The notes under the pieces were generated by a model, which ran no database searches, was not told the origin of the DNA, and saw only the letters and a list, made by a program, of their open reading frames with translations. From Cyrtodaria siliqua (Eukaryota; Mollusca; Bivalvia; Adapedonta; Hiatellidae): DNA of 64,000 nt. Positions 33,421-45,230 of this stretch are shown one piece after another. Numbering within the stretch: position 1 is the first letter of the stretch; each line of letters opens with the position of its first letter. The translations under genes were made by a program, and so were the position numbers. The stretch is taken from positions 1,240,001 to 1,304,000 of the forward strand of contig JAWPHD010000001.1 in NCBI GenBank assembly GCA_037043455.1, read 5' to 3'.

Positions 33421-33735
33421 CCTAGAAGTCAGGTTATGATGGTCCTTGTCGCAGAAGCGTTCTTAAATTACTTTTATAGGTGTACAAATAGTAAGAATAT
33501 TAAAGTCCTCAAAACGAATACAAGCTCTAAAAACGAATACGTTGCGAAATATAGACCCCATAAGAAGTAGCTCGAGGAACATCCACATGTAAGTGGGGAT
33601 AATTAACAATATAACAATTAAAATCTTCTTTCTTGACATAGATTTAATAATTATTTCACCATTTTCAATTGAGAGATGTAAATAAAGAAAAGAAACGACA
33701 ATATCAGAAATGTTATCTTTGTTTAGTTGAAATTC
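33421..33735 (-). pseudogene. Naiad RT C-terminal fragment, decayed
   Basis: Minus strand matches the RT segment around the ELQLNK..YGVYVSQ blocks ('aagtggggataattaacaat', 'ccattttcaattgagagatg', 'cataagaagtagctcgagg'), with several frameshifts and an internal gap between the YHKLRK and FYGD regions. Non-functional. Confidence 0.75.
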
Positions 33736-33999
33736 ACAAAAACGAATATGTATGCATGTAGGAAGTTTAACGTGGCTTTAGACAAACGGTCAGTCCTATT
33801 ACGAGTGTCTGCTTGTAACTATGAAGTATATGCTCAACTTTATAGTACTGCCACACTGGAATACCACGACGTGTACACACAGCATGATATCCCACACAGT
33901 CACATTATAATTACGTCTGGTCGACCAGTCCTGGAACTACCCTTTACATGCTAACATCAGACAAGAAAGCTACTAGTACTGATAGACTCGACCGACGAA
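33736..33999. other. Unassigned open segment
   Basis: A 75-codon plus-strand frame (33,727-33,954) starts in Naiad sequence and runs into DNA not seen elsewhere in the window. No motif recognised; I do not call it a gene. Confidence 0.3.
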
Positions 34000-34125
34000 G
34001 TCCATTCCTAGACATTATTTCAAAAATGTTAATGCTGTCTTCTGGATGGCTAGAATTATCGTACTTTTGACATTTGCTCAACTCGGGGCTAGAGGGCGTG
34101 AACGGTTACAAGCAACTTTTACTAC
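34000..34125 (+). mobile_element. pLTR-B fragment, diverged
   Basis: 'gtcttctggatggctagaatt', 'tttgctcaactcggggctag' and 'gggcgtgaacggtta'. The right side of hairpin 1 is lost. Confidence 0.7.
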
Positions 34126-34469
34126 TTTTATTACATTTTTATCAATGAAAGATCGGGATTTCTCAGTGAAAGAATATTCGTATCGCTAAATATTAATAAC
34201 CAACTCAGTGAAAACGAAATAACTAACTGCGCACTTCTTTCATTTGTTTGCGACTGCGCAAGCCCGAGTTGTTTACCTTGACCGGACTACTTTTATGTAA
34301 ACAAATCTAGTGTTTACTATCACGGCCGATTTATAAGTACATATACTGTAGTCAACTCGGAGGTGATAAACGAAATGCATTTTTCGGAACTGCCAGCCAC
34401 AAATGTGAATAAAATGACGACAAAACCAAATGGTATATTTCACTCAAATATATTATATATTATATATAA
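34126..34469. other. No gene recognised
   Basis: AT-rich, ending in an (at)-rich run at 34,447-34,467, into which the following Naiad 3' fragment appears to have inserted. Confidence 0.4.
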
Positions 34470-34705
34470 GTGTGAGGTTTGGTGCACCCTTTAATCTGGT
34501 TTAAACCCCTAGTGGCCTTTTTGGCCACTGACCCTTCCAAGGCTGATGCCCTATTGTCAAACATTTTGTGTTTGTGATGTCGTTCGCATTTTTTTATTAC
34601 TTTTGCCTTCTCGTTTGTCTGTTTGCGTGTTTTTTTTTGTGTTTTGTGGTTGACTGTCGTCATTGAATGCTACTTTCCCTCTCCGATTTTTATATCTTTC
34701 TATTT
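34470..34705 (+). mobile_element. Naiad N1 3' end fragment
   Basis: 'gtgaggtttggtgcaccctt' through 'ctctccgatttttatatcttt'. Its 5' junction lies at an (at)-rich microsatellite-like run. Confidence 0.8.
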
Positions 34706-35954
34706 TTATATTGTAGTGCCAGGCGATTTACTACTATCGTGTATGAATACTTTTTACGATTTTCCTTAAAAGGAAATCGTAATAAAAAAGCCACGTCTCT
34801 GCTTTCTTACCGGCGGCATAATTTGGTTGGAACGACAGTCAAACTGATACAAAATAATGTTAAAAGTGTAATAAATAAGATATTAAAAACGTAATAAACA
34901 GATTATTATGCGCGAGAGAATGAAAAACAAAATACGCTTGCCATCGAATGAAGGATTTACTAATAATCAAACGCAGCAGTTAAGTACTCTCTATATTACA
35001 CTCAATCGCTATGAAATCGGTTCGCAGCGAGCACAGGCTAGTGCATAAGATTCCGATCGCTATCATACACGTGTACTTGCGTATATTCGCATCATATAAG
35101 CGTATCTTTCGTAATATAGCCATCTCTCCGAGATGCCGTCAATGACCTCTGTCAACATCTAAGAAAGAAGCCTGCGATCACATGATCATTTGTCAAATGA
35201 CCATAGCTAAAACATCAAAATTGCGAACAGAACTTCAACACCGTGACACCACAAACTATCGGCTGCTGATTGACACGTAAACAGTCGAAAGAGACTTATT
35301 TTCTACATTTTGATATATATTTTAAGTTAGTAATTTAATTTAAGGTATATTGTTAAGAGCTATGTAATACTGGAAAGTGCTGGTAAGCAAAATGCTGTAT
35401 TGTAACCCTATGGGAACGATTTGGTGGTGCGTATTGTGAATGTTTTGAAGGCGGAGTGATATACCAAAGTACAAATCTTTATTCTACCGCAAAATAATTC
35501 TGAGCATAAGTTACTGTATATTTAAAACATTTAAGCCGAAAATTTGTTTTCTTTTGTAATTTAAACATTTCATATAACGTCAATTCAGAAACATATTAGT
35601 GCAATCAAGAAAGTTTGCATTTTCATCGATTTTCATCGTTTGCCAAGATTCTTGGTATTTGATGAGACATTGACAGAGATGTATGTGTATGCAAGGAAAG
35701 ACAACTCTGGGCAGAGATTTTAGCTATTGGTGTAGACGCTAACTTTTAGTACGGTGATTCCATCTACTTCGTGGCGAACAATAACTAAATAACAGATAGT
35801 TTCTAAGTGCTTTAATTTAATTAGTTAAACTTGTGTTGGCATGTGTATATTGATCTGACTTCCACATTACCCCTACAGCTTTTGTAATTGTTTTGCACAA
35901 ATTTGGAACTTCGATGATTTTATACAATGAAGAGGAATAACTAGATACAAATAA
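34706..35954. other. No gene recognised
   Basis: AT-rich sequence, with a local 'cgattttccttaaaaggaaatcg' palindrome at about 34,758-34,780. No coding signal recognised. Confidence 0.4.
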
Positions 35955-36377
35955 GACATCACAAACACAAAAGGGTTGACAATAGGGCTACCGCCTTGGA
36001 ACGGTCAGTGGCAAAAAAGGCTCTGGGGGTTTAAACCAGGTTCTAGGGTGCAGCGAACCTCCACTTACCCTACTATCAACACAATAAAACGGGACAGTGT
36101 AATAAAATACGTCCCCGCCATGAATTATTCTCTAACCAACAAGGCAGCATTAATAGGGATTATAAGTAAAACCATAGTTGGAAAGAAAGAGTTGTCAATG
36201 TTCAATATGTCATCCAGATACCGAGAGGTGTCATTAAAAGCTTCAATACCATCTGCCTGGGTATCTGGTGAAAGACTCAACATGAAATCTCTTTCATAGC
36301 AAAATAAAAACAAATCTGAGACAAGTGGTGCATATTATCTAATAGGAAGATGAGTGCTTCACAAACTTCATAGCAAG
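35955..36377 (-). pseudogene. Naiad N1 copy: RT palm joined to 3' UTR (internal deletion)
   Basis: Minus strand, 5' to 3': RT palm residues FLFCYERDFMLSLSPDTQAD.IEAFNDTSRYLDDILNIDN (36,313-36,176), then directly the distal 3' UTR (36,175-35,955). About 650 nt coding the RT C-terminal domain and the proximal UTR are missing. The YLDD catalytic motif is preserved, but the upstream GTNCAPL motif is damaged. Confidence 0.8.
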
Positions 36378-36482
36378 GCCAGATCACGTTAAACTATATT
36401 GTGATAAAACTTATGAAAACTATGGGATTAATTTATTTTGGTAAATAAAAAATTAAGGAGACGTTTTTGATAAAATGTTCAT

Positions 36483-36965
36483 CAAAAAAAAGGATAAAAA
36501 TATCGGACAGGGAAAGCAGCATTCAAGGACGACAGTCAACCACAAAACACAAAAAACAAACACGCAAACAGACAAAAGTAATTAAAAATGCAAACGACAT
36601 CACAAACACAAAAGGGTTGACAATAGGGCTACCGCCTTGGAACGGTCAGTGGCAAAGTAGGCCACTGGGGGTTTAAACCGGTTCTAGGGTGCACCAAACC
36701 TCACACTTACCCTACTGTCATCCCATTTAAACAGGACAGTGTAAATAAAGAAATCCCCGCCATGATCTAATCTCTAACCAACAAGGCAGCATCAATAGGC
36801 AATATAAGTAAAACACAAATATGCTCGTGTAAATATAATACAAATTAACAATAGCCTAGAAAGCCACAATGAAGGTACTCAATGACTTTGCAGAAGCCAG
36901 AGCAGTAAGAGAATAAACCATTAAGGGCACGACAAGAAAGATCATGGACAAACATCAAACGCCAC
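36483..36965 (-). mobile_element. Naiad N1 3' UTR nested in the RT copy
   Basis: Minus-strand, near-complete 3' UTR from its terminus ('aaaaatatcggacaggg') to 'ccactgtcccaatgggctttat'. The flanking RT text is continuous once it is removed. Confidence 0.85.
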
Positions 36966-37187
36966 TGTCCCAATGGGCTTTATCAATAAGCACTTATGAC
37001 TTCTCTACACTACATACAGCCTTACCACATCACCTTATTAAAGACAAGCTAATTTCTCTTATTAAAAAAACATTCGCTAGAGAAAATACTACATTTTTGG
37101 CATGTAATAATATTAAAGCGTTTTTTACTAACGGCAGTTTAGATAATTATACTATGTGGACTTGCTATAAAGTTTGTGAAGCACTCA

Positions 37188-37410
37188 TCTGCACCCTAGA
37201 ACCGGTTTAAAACCCCAGTGGCCTACTTTGCCACTGACCGTTCCAAGGCGGTAGCCCTATTGTCAACCCTTTTGCGTTTGGGATGTCGTTTGCATTTATT
37301 ATTGCTTTTGCCTTCTTGTTTGTCTGTTTGCGTGTTTGTTTCTGTGTTTTGTGGTTTACTGTCCTCCTTGAATGCTACTTTCCCTGTCCGATCTTTTTAT
37401 ATTTCTTTTC
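37188..37410 (+). mobile_element. Naiad N1 3' end nested in the RT copy
   Basis: 'tgcaccctagaaccggttta' to 'gatctttttatatttctttt', inserted between RT codons for EALI and LLDNIF. A clean 5'-truncated copy. Confidence 0.85.
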
Positions 37411-37666
37411 CTACTAGATAATATTTTCGTCTGGTATGAACCACCGTTTATAGACAAATTGTTGGTATCCCTATGGGTACAACTGTGCACCACTTGTCGC
37501 AGATTTGTTTTTATTTTGCTATGAAAGAGATTTCATGTTATGTCTTTCGCCAGATACACAGGCAGATGTTATTGAAGCCTTTAATGACACCTCTTGGTAT
37601 CTGGATGACATATTGAACGTTGACAATCCTTTCTTTCCAACTATGGATAATAATATTCTCCAATCT

Positions 37667-38065
37667 ACTCCAGAATGTTCCTTAAATGCATCTTACATCA
37701 TGTGCAAAATGTCCGGTCCTGTGATCTGCTTTCGACCAAATTCAGGTCACGTCCGTTCTCTGCTACTACATGCTTATATTGATTCTTTCTCGCAGGAGTT
37801 TCACTAAACTTCACAAGAATGTTCCTTATATGCATCTAACATCATATGCAGCATTATGGGTGACAGAATTCAGGTCATGTCCGGTCTCCGCTACCACACG
37901 CGTATCTTCTTGCTTCTTTCTCGCAGTTTCACCAACCTTCACCAGAATGTCCCTTATATGCATCCAAGGAAGGATAAACATCATGTGCACAATTTTGGGT
38001 GACTGTGACATACTTTCGACGAAATATAGGTCACGTCCTGTCTCCTCTATGACATGCATCCACTG
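37667..38065. repeat. Tandem repeat, about 130-150 bp (2.7 units)
   Basis: 'cagaatgttccttaaatgcatc', 'caagaatgttccttatatgcatc' and 'cagaatgtcccttatatgcatc' begin three units at 37,672, 37,814 and 37,942, each followed by 'catca.atgca' and a 'caggtcacgtcc..tctc.gctac' block. Not related to the RT that precedes it. Confidence 0.7.
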
Positions 38066-39029
38066 CTGCTAATGACGTTAATGTAATATATTTTGGGATT
38101 GACATTGGTGTTGGTCAAATAAAAATCTAGGCCCTCAAAATAGGGCTCGTCATGTAGGCCATGGCCTTCTAGTTTAAAAGATGAACTGATGGGAATTTAT
38201 GACGACAACCCTATAAATAAGAGCCATTTAAGCAAGTACAGCGTCCGTCCACAGGCCCTCCTGGGCCTCTTGTTATATCTACATTTATTGTATTCCTTTC
38301 CCTATCATTTGTGTTTAATCAACCCGTTATATGTATCATTTTAATCAAATACTACTAATAGAACACTTTATGTGTTAGAGAACAGTATTTGCTCGATTGA
38401 CGCAGTCGTTCGGTTATCAAACGTATATGTCAACGAAGGAGATATGTCGTTGTTTCTTACTTGAAGTAGTCTAATTGCTAGTTAGATATATACTAGTTTT
38501 ATTACATTTGTTAAATCCGCTATACCGCCAACAACAGATGTAAGCCGTTTCAAAGCCCACTAAAGATAAGGTACCTGTTGCGAAAGAAAGAGTATGAACC
38601 CGAACTCTATATGTACACTAAAACGTTTTAACCATCACTCTAATGTTATCGTCCACAAAGCGTCGAATTCTGAGTAACAACTCTTTGTTCATTTTACGCA
38701 TATTCAAATACGGGTGTTTTAAGCGCCCCAGCATAAATATAGACTTTTAATCGACACATACGCATTAGTTTCTTTTTTTCTCTAATTTCATTTCATCTAA
38801 TGCCGATATTGTTTCCAGACATGTATATAATAGGTAATGTAGAGAAAAGGTCTTACGAGAAAAAATCAACCTTGTAATAAGTAAAATAAGATTGCTTACA
38901 TCTCTACTGCTTATACATGTGTAAACGTCAAAACCCTAAGAAGGAATGTATAATAATAAACGCCACGAGCGAAACATGTCAGAAAGCTTAATTTTAAATC
39001 GGTTTTTCTACCATTGTTTTCTGATTTAG
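38066..39029. other. No gene recognised; Helitron-like terminus at the start
   Basis: 38,150-38,275 ends with 'ccacaggccctcctgggcctcttgtt', like the element at 22.38-22.41 kb, so an old dispersed element ends here. The remainder is AT-rich with no identified content. Confidence 0.4.
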
Positions 39030-39300
39030 GGTAACGCGTTTTGTTAGAACCTGGGACCATACGCCGCTGGCCATGGAAATAATTCATTGGAGGTTCCATG
39101 TTCGCCGTCATATGCATACCTTATTCGGGATGGCTCAAATGTCTGTACTATTGAATTTTAAGTATTGAGATCTGCTCAACCCGGGGCTAGAAGGCGTGAA
39201 CGGTAGCAACTACTTTCACTACCGTTCCATCAACACGAGACTGCAATATGTGTTGTTTTTATTTTGTTTGACGATTTCCAAATGTCTCCTTTCATATTTT
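39030..39300 (+). mobile_element. pLTR-B, diverged copy
   Basis: 'gggaccatacgccgctggcc', 'catatgcataccttattcggg', 'ctgctcaacccggggctag' and hairpin 1 as GAACGGTAG/CTACCGTTC, a compensated G-C to A-U change relative to most copies. The left side of hairpin 2 is deleted. Confidence 0.75.
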
Positions 39301-39884
39301 TGTGGTGTGGACCAAAACAATACCATGTTGTAAAACTGTTTAAAATCGGCCTGTCTGATAACTCAAACAATGGGGACGGCTAGGGACAGGGTGTCACACC
39401 GGGTAATTTTACGAGCTAGATGATGAAAAGCAAGTGTGGACAGAGGGGATTGTGGGTATGGAGGGTAAGAGCTGTACTTTTACTACTGATATATCTTTTG
39501 CAAATAACAATGAGAGGTTTGGTACTGACCATTATATGCATCTTAGAGCGTCACCAAATGACAGATGAATAAAAATGAATGTGGGGTGTTCGAATAGTTA
39601 AGCCTATGTCCCTGTGGTAAATACTTGGCCGCACAAAATTACCATGTTACTTACGTCCGCTCGACTCGACACGTGATAGGAAATGGCATGTTCGATCTAG
39701 TTTTATATCATAACTATGCTCACATTAACACAGATTATAAAAAAAAGTGTTTCTGATATAGGCAATCTCATAGTGAAGACTGCAGAAAGGAAAAAACAAA
39801 GCAATGACAATCAACCATTAAATTCACGACAATCAAACTTCAAACAGTTTGTTCTTCATTAAATAATATTTTGATCCAGTTTTA
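39301..39884. other. No gene recognised
   Basis: No recognised repeat or frame. Confidence 0.4.
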
Positions 39885-40385
39885 CGATAGAAGACTTTGA
39901 AACCACGTATTGTTGTACCTTTTAAGAGACGAGTTCTTAGATAGAATCTCTTCCATTGTTGTATATTTATTTCAAATTAATCGGTTTAGTACGATCTGTT
40001 CTATTTAAAGATGTTTATTCCTTTTTTGCAATTGCTTCCGCCTGTTACTTTCTTCAAGAAATTAAGATGTTCGGCGTAATGTCTGATTAATAGTTCATTT
40101 GCAAACATTACTTTTTATTGTGCATTATCGTATACAATAAAACAAGAAAATGATAATTAGGCACAGACATATTTAATTACTTATGCTGTGTTAATTAAAA
40201 CATTTTACTTCGATTTTTTTACACGTAAATACGATTCTAACATAAATCAAAATATTTAAAAACCCAATTCCTCATTTGTTTAGTTTATTTCATTGATTAC
40301 AGACAAATTACTAGCAGAGCTTAGTGTAAACATAGGAACAACGTTTTAATTTGACGCAGTGGATTTACAGTTTGTATTTAATGCC
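39885..40385 (+). repeat. Dispersed repeat D, copy 2
   Basis: Aligns with 20,655-21,118 in the same order and orientation, with an extra roughly 40-nt stretch near its right end. No shared open frame. Confidence 0.7.
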
Positions 40386-40449
40386 AGTAAGATTTTAATT
40401 CGGAGATAATACATGCATTGTGATTTTGTTCCAATAACGCACATAATTT

Positions 40450-40995
40450 TCCCTAGACTCGACGGTCCTTGAATGCTATCTACTTTCATATAATAAACTT
40501 CTTTCCTGTTCGACTTTTATATCTATTTTCATATAATAAACGTCTTTCCTGTTCGACTTTTATATCTATTTTTATATAATAAACGTCTTTCCTGTTCGAC
40601 TTTTATATCTACTGTCACATATATAAACGTCTTTTCAGTTCGACTTTTATATCTACTTTCATATAATAAACGTCTTTTCAGTTCGACTTTTATATTTACT
40701 TTCATATAATAAACGTCTTTCCTCTTCGACTTTTATATCTACTTTCATATAATAAACGTCTTTTCAGTTCGACTTTTATATTTACTTTCATATAATAAAC
40801 GTCTTTCCTCTTCGACTTTTATATCTACTTTCATATAATAAACGTCTTTTCAGTTCGACTTTTATATCTACTTTCATATAAACAACGTCTTTTCAGTTCG
40901 ACTTTTATATTTACTTTCATATAATAAACGTCTTTTCAGTTCGTCTTTTATATTTACTTTCATATAATAAACGTTTATATCTACTTTCATATAAA
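40450..40995. repeat. 43-bp satellite derived from the Naiad 3' terminus (about 12 units)
   Basis: Unit: 'cctgttcgacttttatatct' followed by 'actttcatataataaacgtcttt'. The first 20 nt are the terminal sequence of the N1 3' UTR, and the array is preceded at 40,465 by 'acggtccttgaatgctatct', the UTR text that normally comes just before this terminus. The array thus grew from the end of an inserted element. Confidence 0.85.
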
Positions 40996-41169
40996 AAAAA
41001 CGTCTTTAAGTATACACGTATAAATTATTTCAAGGAGTACCAAAAATCTACTATTATTTCTAAAAAGGTAAATAATCAGTACTATTACTTAGTTTTCTTT
41101 TAATTTTCTTTTGCGGGTTGCCTGCCACATTAGTACCCTTAAAAGTATGAGGATTTCACAGAAACAGTC

Positions 41170-41555
41170 AACCAAAACCACGCATGAAACCACATAACAA
41201 TTACAATGTTAAGAAGCAATTCATTTAACATTACATACACAAACGTAGTAGTGATAGGGCTACAGCATTGGAACGGTCAGTGGCAAACATAACGTTGGGG
41301 GGGTTTAAACCAGGTTTCAGGGTCACAAAACCACACTCTTACTCTATTGTCATCCTAGTAAAACGGGACTCTGTAAATAAAGATCTCCCCGGCAGGTTAT
41401 AGTTTCTAACAAACAATGCGGAAATATAAGAATAGCACATGTACATGAATAAAACATAAATAAGCCTTGAAAGCCACACAGCAAGTATTCAATCACATAG
41501 CAGAGTCCAAAACAACAAGAGAACAAACCATTAAGTGTACGACAAGACAAGGCTA
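41170..41555 (-). mobile_element. Naiad N1 3' UTR
   Basis: Minus-strand UTR ('cagaaacagtcaacc', 'ggaacggtcagtggcaaa', 'gggactctgtaaataaag'), ending at 'gtacgacaagacaagg', where it meets a plus-strand RT piece. Open frame 41,350-41,562 (minus) is UTR. Confidence 0.8.
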
Positions 41556-42025
41556 CCGTCACAACCTGACTTATATGGTGACGTGAACAAACTTCGTAAG
41601 ATCCTTGGTCATGATCGCTTTCATACTATCTTTGTTAAACTTGTTAAAAGGTTTATCATTAGAGGTTATGACCCTATCATTTTGCAACGCAGTGCATGCT
41701 TGGTGGTGGACCCATTTCCAGTTCGCCACTATGATTTCCTCTTTAATTGTGCGATGACCGGACAGAGTGTGGACCCTTTGATGACGTCTACCTAAAGCCA
41801 CAAAGGACGGTGACGTTTGATGTTTGCCTGCAATATCATCTTGTCCTGCCCTCAATGGTTTGTTCTCTTGTTGCTCTTCATGGCGGGGTTTCTTTATTTA
41901 CACTCTCCCGTTTTATTCGGATGACAGTAGGGTAAAGTTGTTTTTTGTTTCTGTGTGTGTTTGTCGTTGACTGTCGTCCTTGAATACTACTTTTACTGTT
42001 CGACTTTTATATCTGCTTTTAGATA
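41556..42025 (+). pseudogene. Naiad N1 RT C-terminus and rearranged 3' UTR
   Basis: Encodes QPDLYGDVNKLRKILGHD, FHTIFVKLVKRFIIRGYDP, then LVVDPFPVRHYDFLFNCAMTG, ending at a stop after MTST (41,795). The UTR that follows lacks two segments (after 'tgttgctct' and after 'gtagggtaaag') but ends at the normal terminus 'tgttcgacttttatatctgc'. Confidence 0.85.
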
Positions 42026-42119
42026 GACAACATATTAGCTACACAATCTATCCTGTCATCGCACAATCAAACAGGAACCCATAGCGGCTGCATGTTTAGT
42101 GGTTGACAGATCATAATAA

Positions 42120-42380
42120 GAACATACACTTATTGAGCACATCAGCTTAATGGATTGGATTGCCCAGCTCAGCAACTTAATGGATTGGTTTGCCCAGCTC
42201 AGCAACTTATTCCCCTAACGTGGTAATGATAGGAATATAATCAAACTAAAGTTCCTACTAAGTAGTACATACGCCTTATTTCCTACGACAGGCCACATAC
42301 GCTTTATTTCCTACTACAAGATACATACACCTTATTTCCTATCACATGGTACATACACCTTATTTCCTACCACAGTGTAC
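42120..42380 (+). repeat. Element with short 28-bp minisatellite (4-5 units)
   Basis: A 29-bp block 'gattggattgcccagctcag' is duplicated at 42,154-42,205. It is followed by 'aggaatataatcaaact..agttcctact' and then 'cataccttatttcctac'-type 28-bp units (42,262-42,375). The same arrangement with about 64 units is at 50,930-52,885. A Naiad fragment abuts the last unit. Confidence 0.75.
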
Positions 42381-42900
42381 CATTTCCAGTTCGCCGCTGT
42401 GCAGTCCTCTTGACGGTTTGTTCTCTTGTTGCTCGGGCTTCTGCCAAGTCACTGAGTACTTACATTGTGGCTTTCGTGTTCGGCCTTTCCAAAGGTCCAT
42501 TATCATACTCTTTTTTCTACGGTTTTTTGCTTTTTATTTGCATGATCATGTATGTGTTTTACTTATATTTCTCATTAATGATGCATTGTTTGTTAGAGAT
42601 TATAACCTGGTGTGGATATCTGTATTTACACTGTCTCGTTGATGGCGAGGATTTCTTTATTTACACTCTCCCGTTGATTGGGATGACAATAAGAGTGTGA
42701 TTTGTGCACCCTAGAACCTGGTTTAACTTCCCCCAGCGTCCTTTCTTGCCACTGACTGTTCCATAGCGGCAGCCTGTTATGTTTGTGTGTCATATCTTGC
42801 CTTTGATTCATCTTTATAATTATTGTTTGTTTCTCTATGTGTTTGTGGTTGACTTTGGTTCTTGAATGCTACTTTTTCGGCTCGATTTTTATATCTACTT
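42381..42900 (+). mobile_element. Naiad N1 3' end, rearranged, with a pLTR-B scrap
   Basis: RT tail words ('ccatttccagttcgccgc'), UTR, an inserted roughly 40-bp pLTR-B piece at 42,478-42,519 ('cctttccaaaggtccattat'), a duplicated 'atttctttatttacactctc'-type block at 42,610-42,675, then the normal end 'ggctcgatttttatatctac'. Open frames here are not genes. Confidence 0.8.
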
Positions 42901-44044
42901 CTATTAAGCAATAGTATATCAAAATTACCACACTTTAACATTCATAAATAATATATATACATAAATATGCATTGTGTCACTGTTTTGATCGTAAAGACAA
43001 ATTGCTCTATCATTTCAAGTTAAATTTCCTATTCGACATTTATACTTATTACAATGTAGAAAAATCAAACGATATTATACCGAATACATATTTATTTTGT
43101 TGAAGATGGAAATGTAGACGTTCCATGCGATTGATAAAAATGTTCAGCCTTTGGCTTGATTAATTTGGAAAGAACCGATCAATTGAAACTGCAAAATGCA
43201 TACAGTATTATCTGAAGATGTTGTGCTTCGGTAAAGTAGTGTTGGCAATGGAATACATCAAATGTCAGCAAGATATATCGTCTATATTTTTAATACACAT
43301 TATCCTATAGCAAAGAAAATCAAATTTTTGATTAAATTGATTCATGTTCGGTTTTCTGTCTAGCTTTCTGGGAGTCTTCAGATGACACAATACTGCTTCT
43401 AGAGATACACATCCATTTAATATCTGAGTAGAGTTATAAATGAGAATATGATTATACTCAATCGCTATGATATGCATGTAATATCGGCCTTTATTATTCA
43501 GTTTCTAGAATGACTTTATTACGTTTTAGGAATGACTTCAAGAATTCAATAATTCTACAAAAGGAAACAAAATTAGTTACTGTCATGCTCATTAATGTGG
43601 GTTTATTAAAGTAGTACACGCTTCAACGTAATGTCAATGTTATATATAATATGAATGATCAATGATTTAGAAATATGTTTTTGAAGAAAGATGAACCCTT
43701 CAGAAATACAAGTATATCTAGAAATACAAACATCTAGAACATCAGTAACTCGACATAATCTAGGCTTAGATAAATCAATCAAACAGAAAAAGAAGCAGTC
43801 AAGGACGACAGTCAACCGCAAGTCCAACACAAACACACACATGCACTGAACATTATAATCTTCATATTTTAATTTATTTTTCACATGACCAGAGTGTCAA
43901 ATGCTGAGTTCTTGCTATTGATAAAGTTTTCTTTTCGACTGTTAAGGCGTTTCGTTTTTGCACGTTCGTGTTAATGCAATGTGGTTAAGTGTATTTGCAC
44001 CGGGAAGAGCCATTTGTTAGGCGTGAACTAAATGTTTCACTGTG
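42901..44044. other. Mostly unassigned DNA with one short Naiad end
   Basis: 43,775-43,870 is a diverged minus-strand N1 terminus ('agtcaaggacgacagtcaacc', 'aacacaaacacacacatg'). The rest, including the minus frames at 43,265-43,477 and 43,606-43,884, shows no domain. Confidence 0.45.
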
Positions 44045-44355
44045 TACAAGTAGATATAAAAATCAAACAGGAAAAGTAGCATTCAGACAGACAACTACCA
44101 ATACAAAAAGAAACAAAGAAACAACTATATATAAAGATGAAAAAATACAAGATAATCTTTAACAAACAAGGTTGCGTTAATAGGCAATATAAGTAAAACA
44201 CATAATTGATCATGTATATATAATATAAAAAACAAAATCCTAGAAAGCCACAAAGTAAGTACTCAAAGACTTGGCGGAATCCAGAGCAACAAGATAACAA
44301 ACCCTTAATGGTACGACAAGACAAGATAAAGACAAACATCAAACGCTACCGTCGT
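44045..44355 (-). mobile_element. Naiad N1 3' UTR
   Basis: Minus-strand UTR from terminus ('agatataaaaatcaaacagg') to 'aacatcaaacgctaccgtcg', meeting a plus-strand RT. The open frame at 44,037-44,342 is UTR. Confidence 0.85.
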
Positions 44356-45230
44356 TTTCTAAAGGTCCGAAGTTTAGATTACGTTCTGTGATTGATTTTA
44401 GTGCATGTCGTGGTCAGATCTCCCAATCCATTGAGGATTTTAGTATTGAATGGTGTCGTAGAAAACATGCTGACCCTAACTCCCTTTCTACTTGGAAAAA
44501 GAATATTTTAACATCATAGACACCGGTATTAACTTCTATACGGCTATCCTCTCCCTACCTTAGACCTAGGTCTTCATTTCGTAATACATTTTAAATCGGG
44601 AATCCAGGAATTTCATAATAAGTTTGTTTTAATTCCTGCTGCTAATAATATAATTATCGTTTGTCGCCTCCATTACGTCAATGTTTTATCTCAGGAGTAC
44701 TAATTCGTATACTCCAGTGAAATCTACTGAAGATAAATTGTTTCGACGCATATCACTCAATGTAATGGAAGGTTTTTAAAGCTGGAATCAACGAAAAGTA
44801 AAACAGACTTCCTACGATGTACTGGATTCCTAAATTACACAAACAACCATATAAAGCCCGTTTTATTTCCAATTTGAGTTCTTGCAAACTCGCTACAAAT
44901 ATCTCTAAACTTTCAACATATTGTCTTACTGCCGTTAAAGATCACGTTAAACAATATTGTGCTAAAGCTTATGAAAACTCTGGGATTAATTTATTTTTGT
45001 TGCTTAAAAATGCAGGCGACGTTCTTGATAACATTTGCAATAAACGTCAAGTATAAGTACTCATGTTTTTTCTACATTATATGCAATTTTACCACACAAC
45101 CTTATCAACGACAAGCTTATTGTTCTCATTCAAAAAATATTTGCTTGTGGCCTGTAACAATATTAAAGCCATTTTTACTAACAGCAATTTTTTGACAATT
45201 ACACTATGTGGACTTACGTGGTACATTTTC
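44356..45230 (+). pseudogene. Naiad RT N-terminal half, decayed
   Basis: Order of blocks: FSKGPKFRLRSVIDFSACRGQISQSIEDFSIEWCRRKHADPNSLSTWKK (split here for reading: residues 1-20 KGPK to CRGQ, 21-49 to TWKK), IIDTGINFY after a frameshift, KSGIQEFHNKFV-like, PAANNIIIVCRLHYVNVLSQ, then MYWIPKLHKQPYKARFISN, KDHVKQYCAKAYENSGINLF and GDVLDNICNKRQV. Cys at 44,662-44,664 (TGT) is the position where two other copies have TGA. The palm is truncated at the LACNNIKA..TMWTY block, where pLTR-B begins. Confidence 0.85.

Larger units (their letters stand above)
36378..37680 (+). pseudogene. Naiad RT (fingers to palm) broken by two nested Naiad insertions
   Basis: RT sequence in three blocks: 36,378-36,482 (HVKLYCDKTYENYGINLF region), 36,966-37,187 (STYDFSTLHTALPHHLIKDKLI, FARENTTFLACNNIKAFFTNGSLDNYTMW) and 37,411-37,680 (LDNIFVWYEPPFIDKLLVSLWVQLCTT frame, then FLFCYERDFML.LSPDTQADVIEAFNDT and YLDDILNVDNPFF). 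Order and phase match the uninterrupted copy at 59.9-60.5 kb. Both interruptions are 3' ends of the same family. Frameshifts remain in the block around the IPMGTNCAP motif. Confidence 0.85.

Noticed and set aside
33727..33954. 75-codon frame as a host gene
   Set aside because: It starts inside Naiad sequence, has no motif and no splice or homology evidence.
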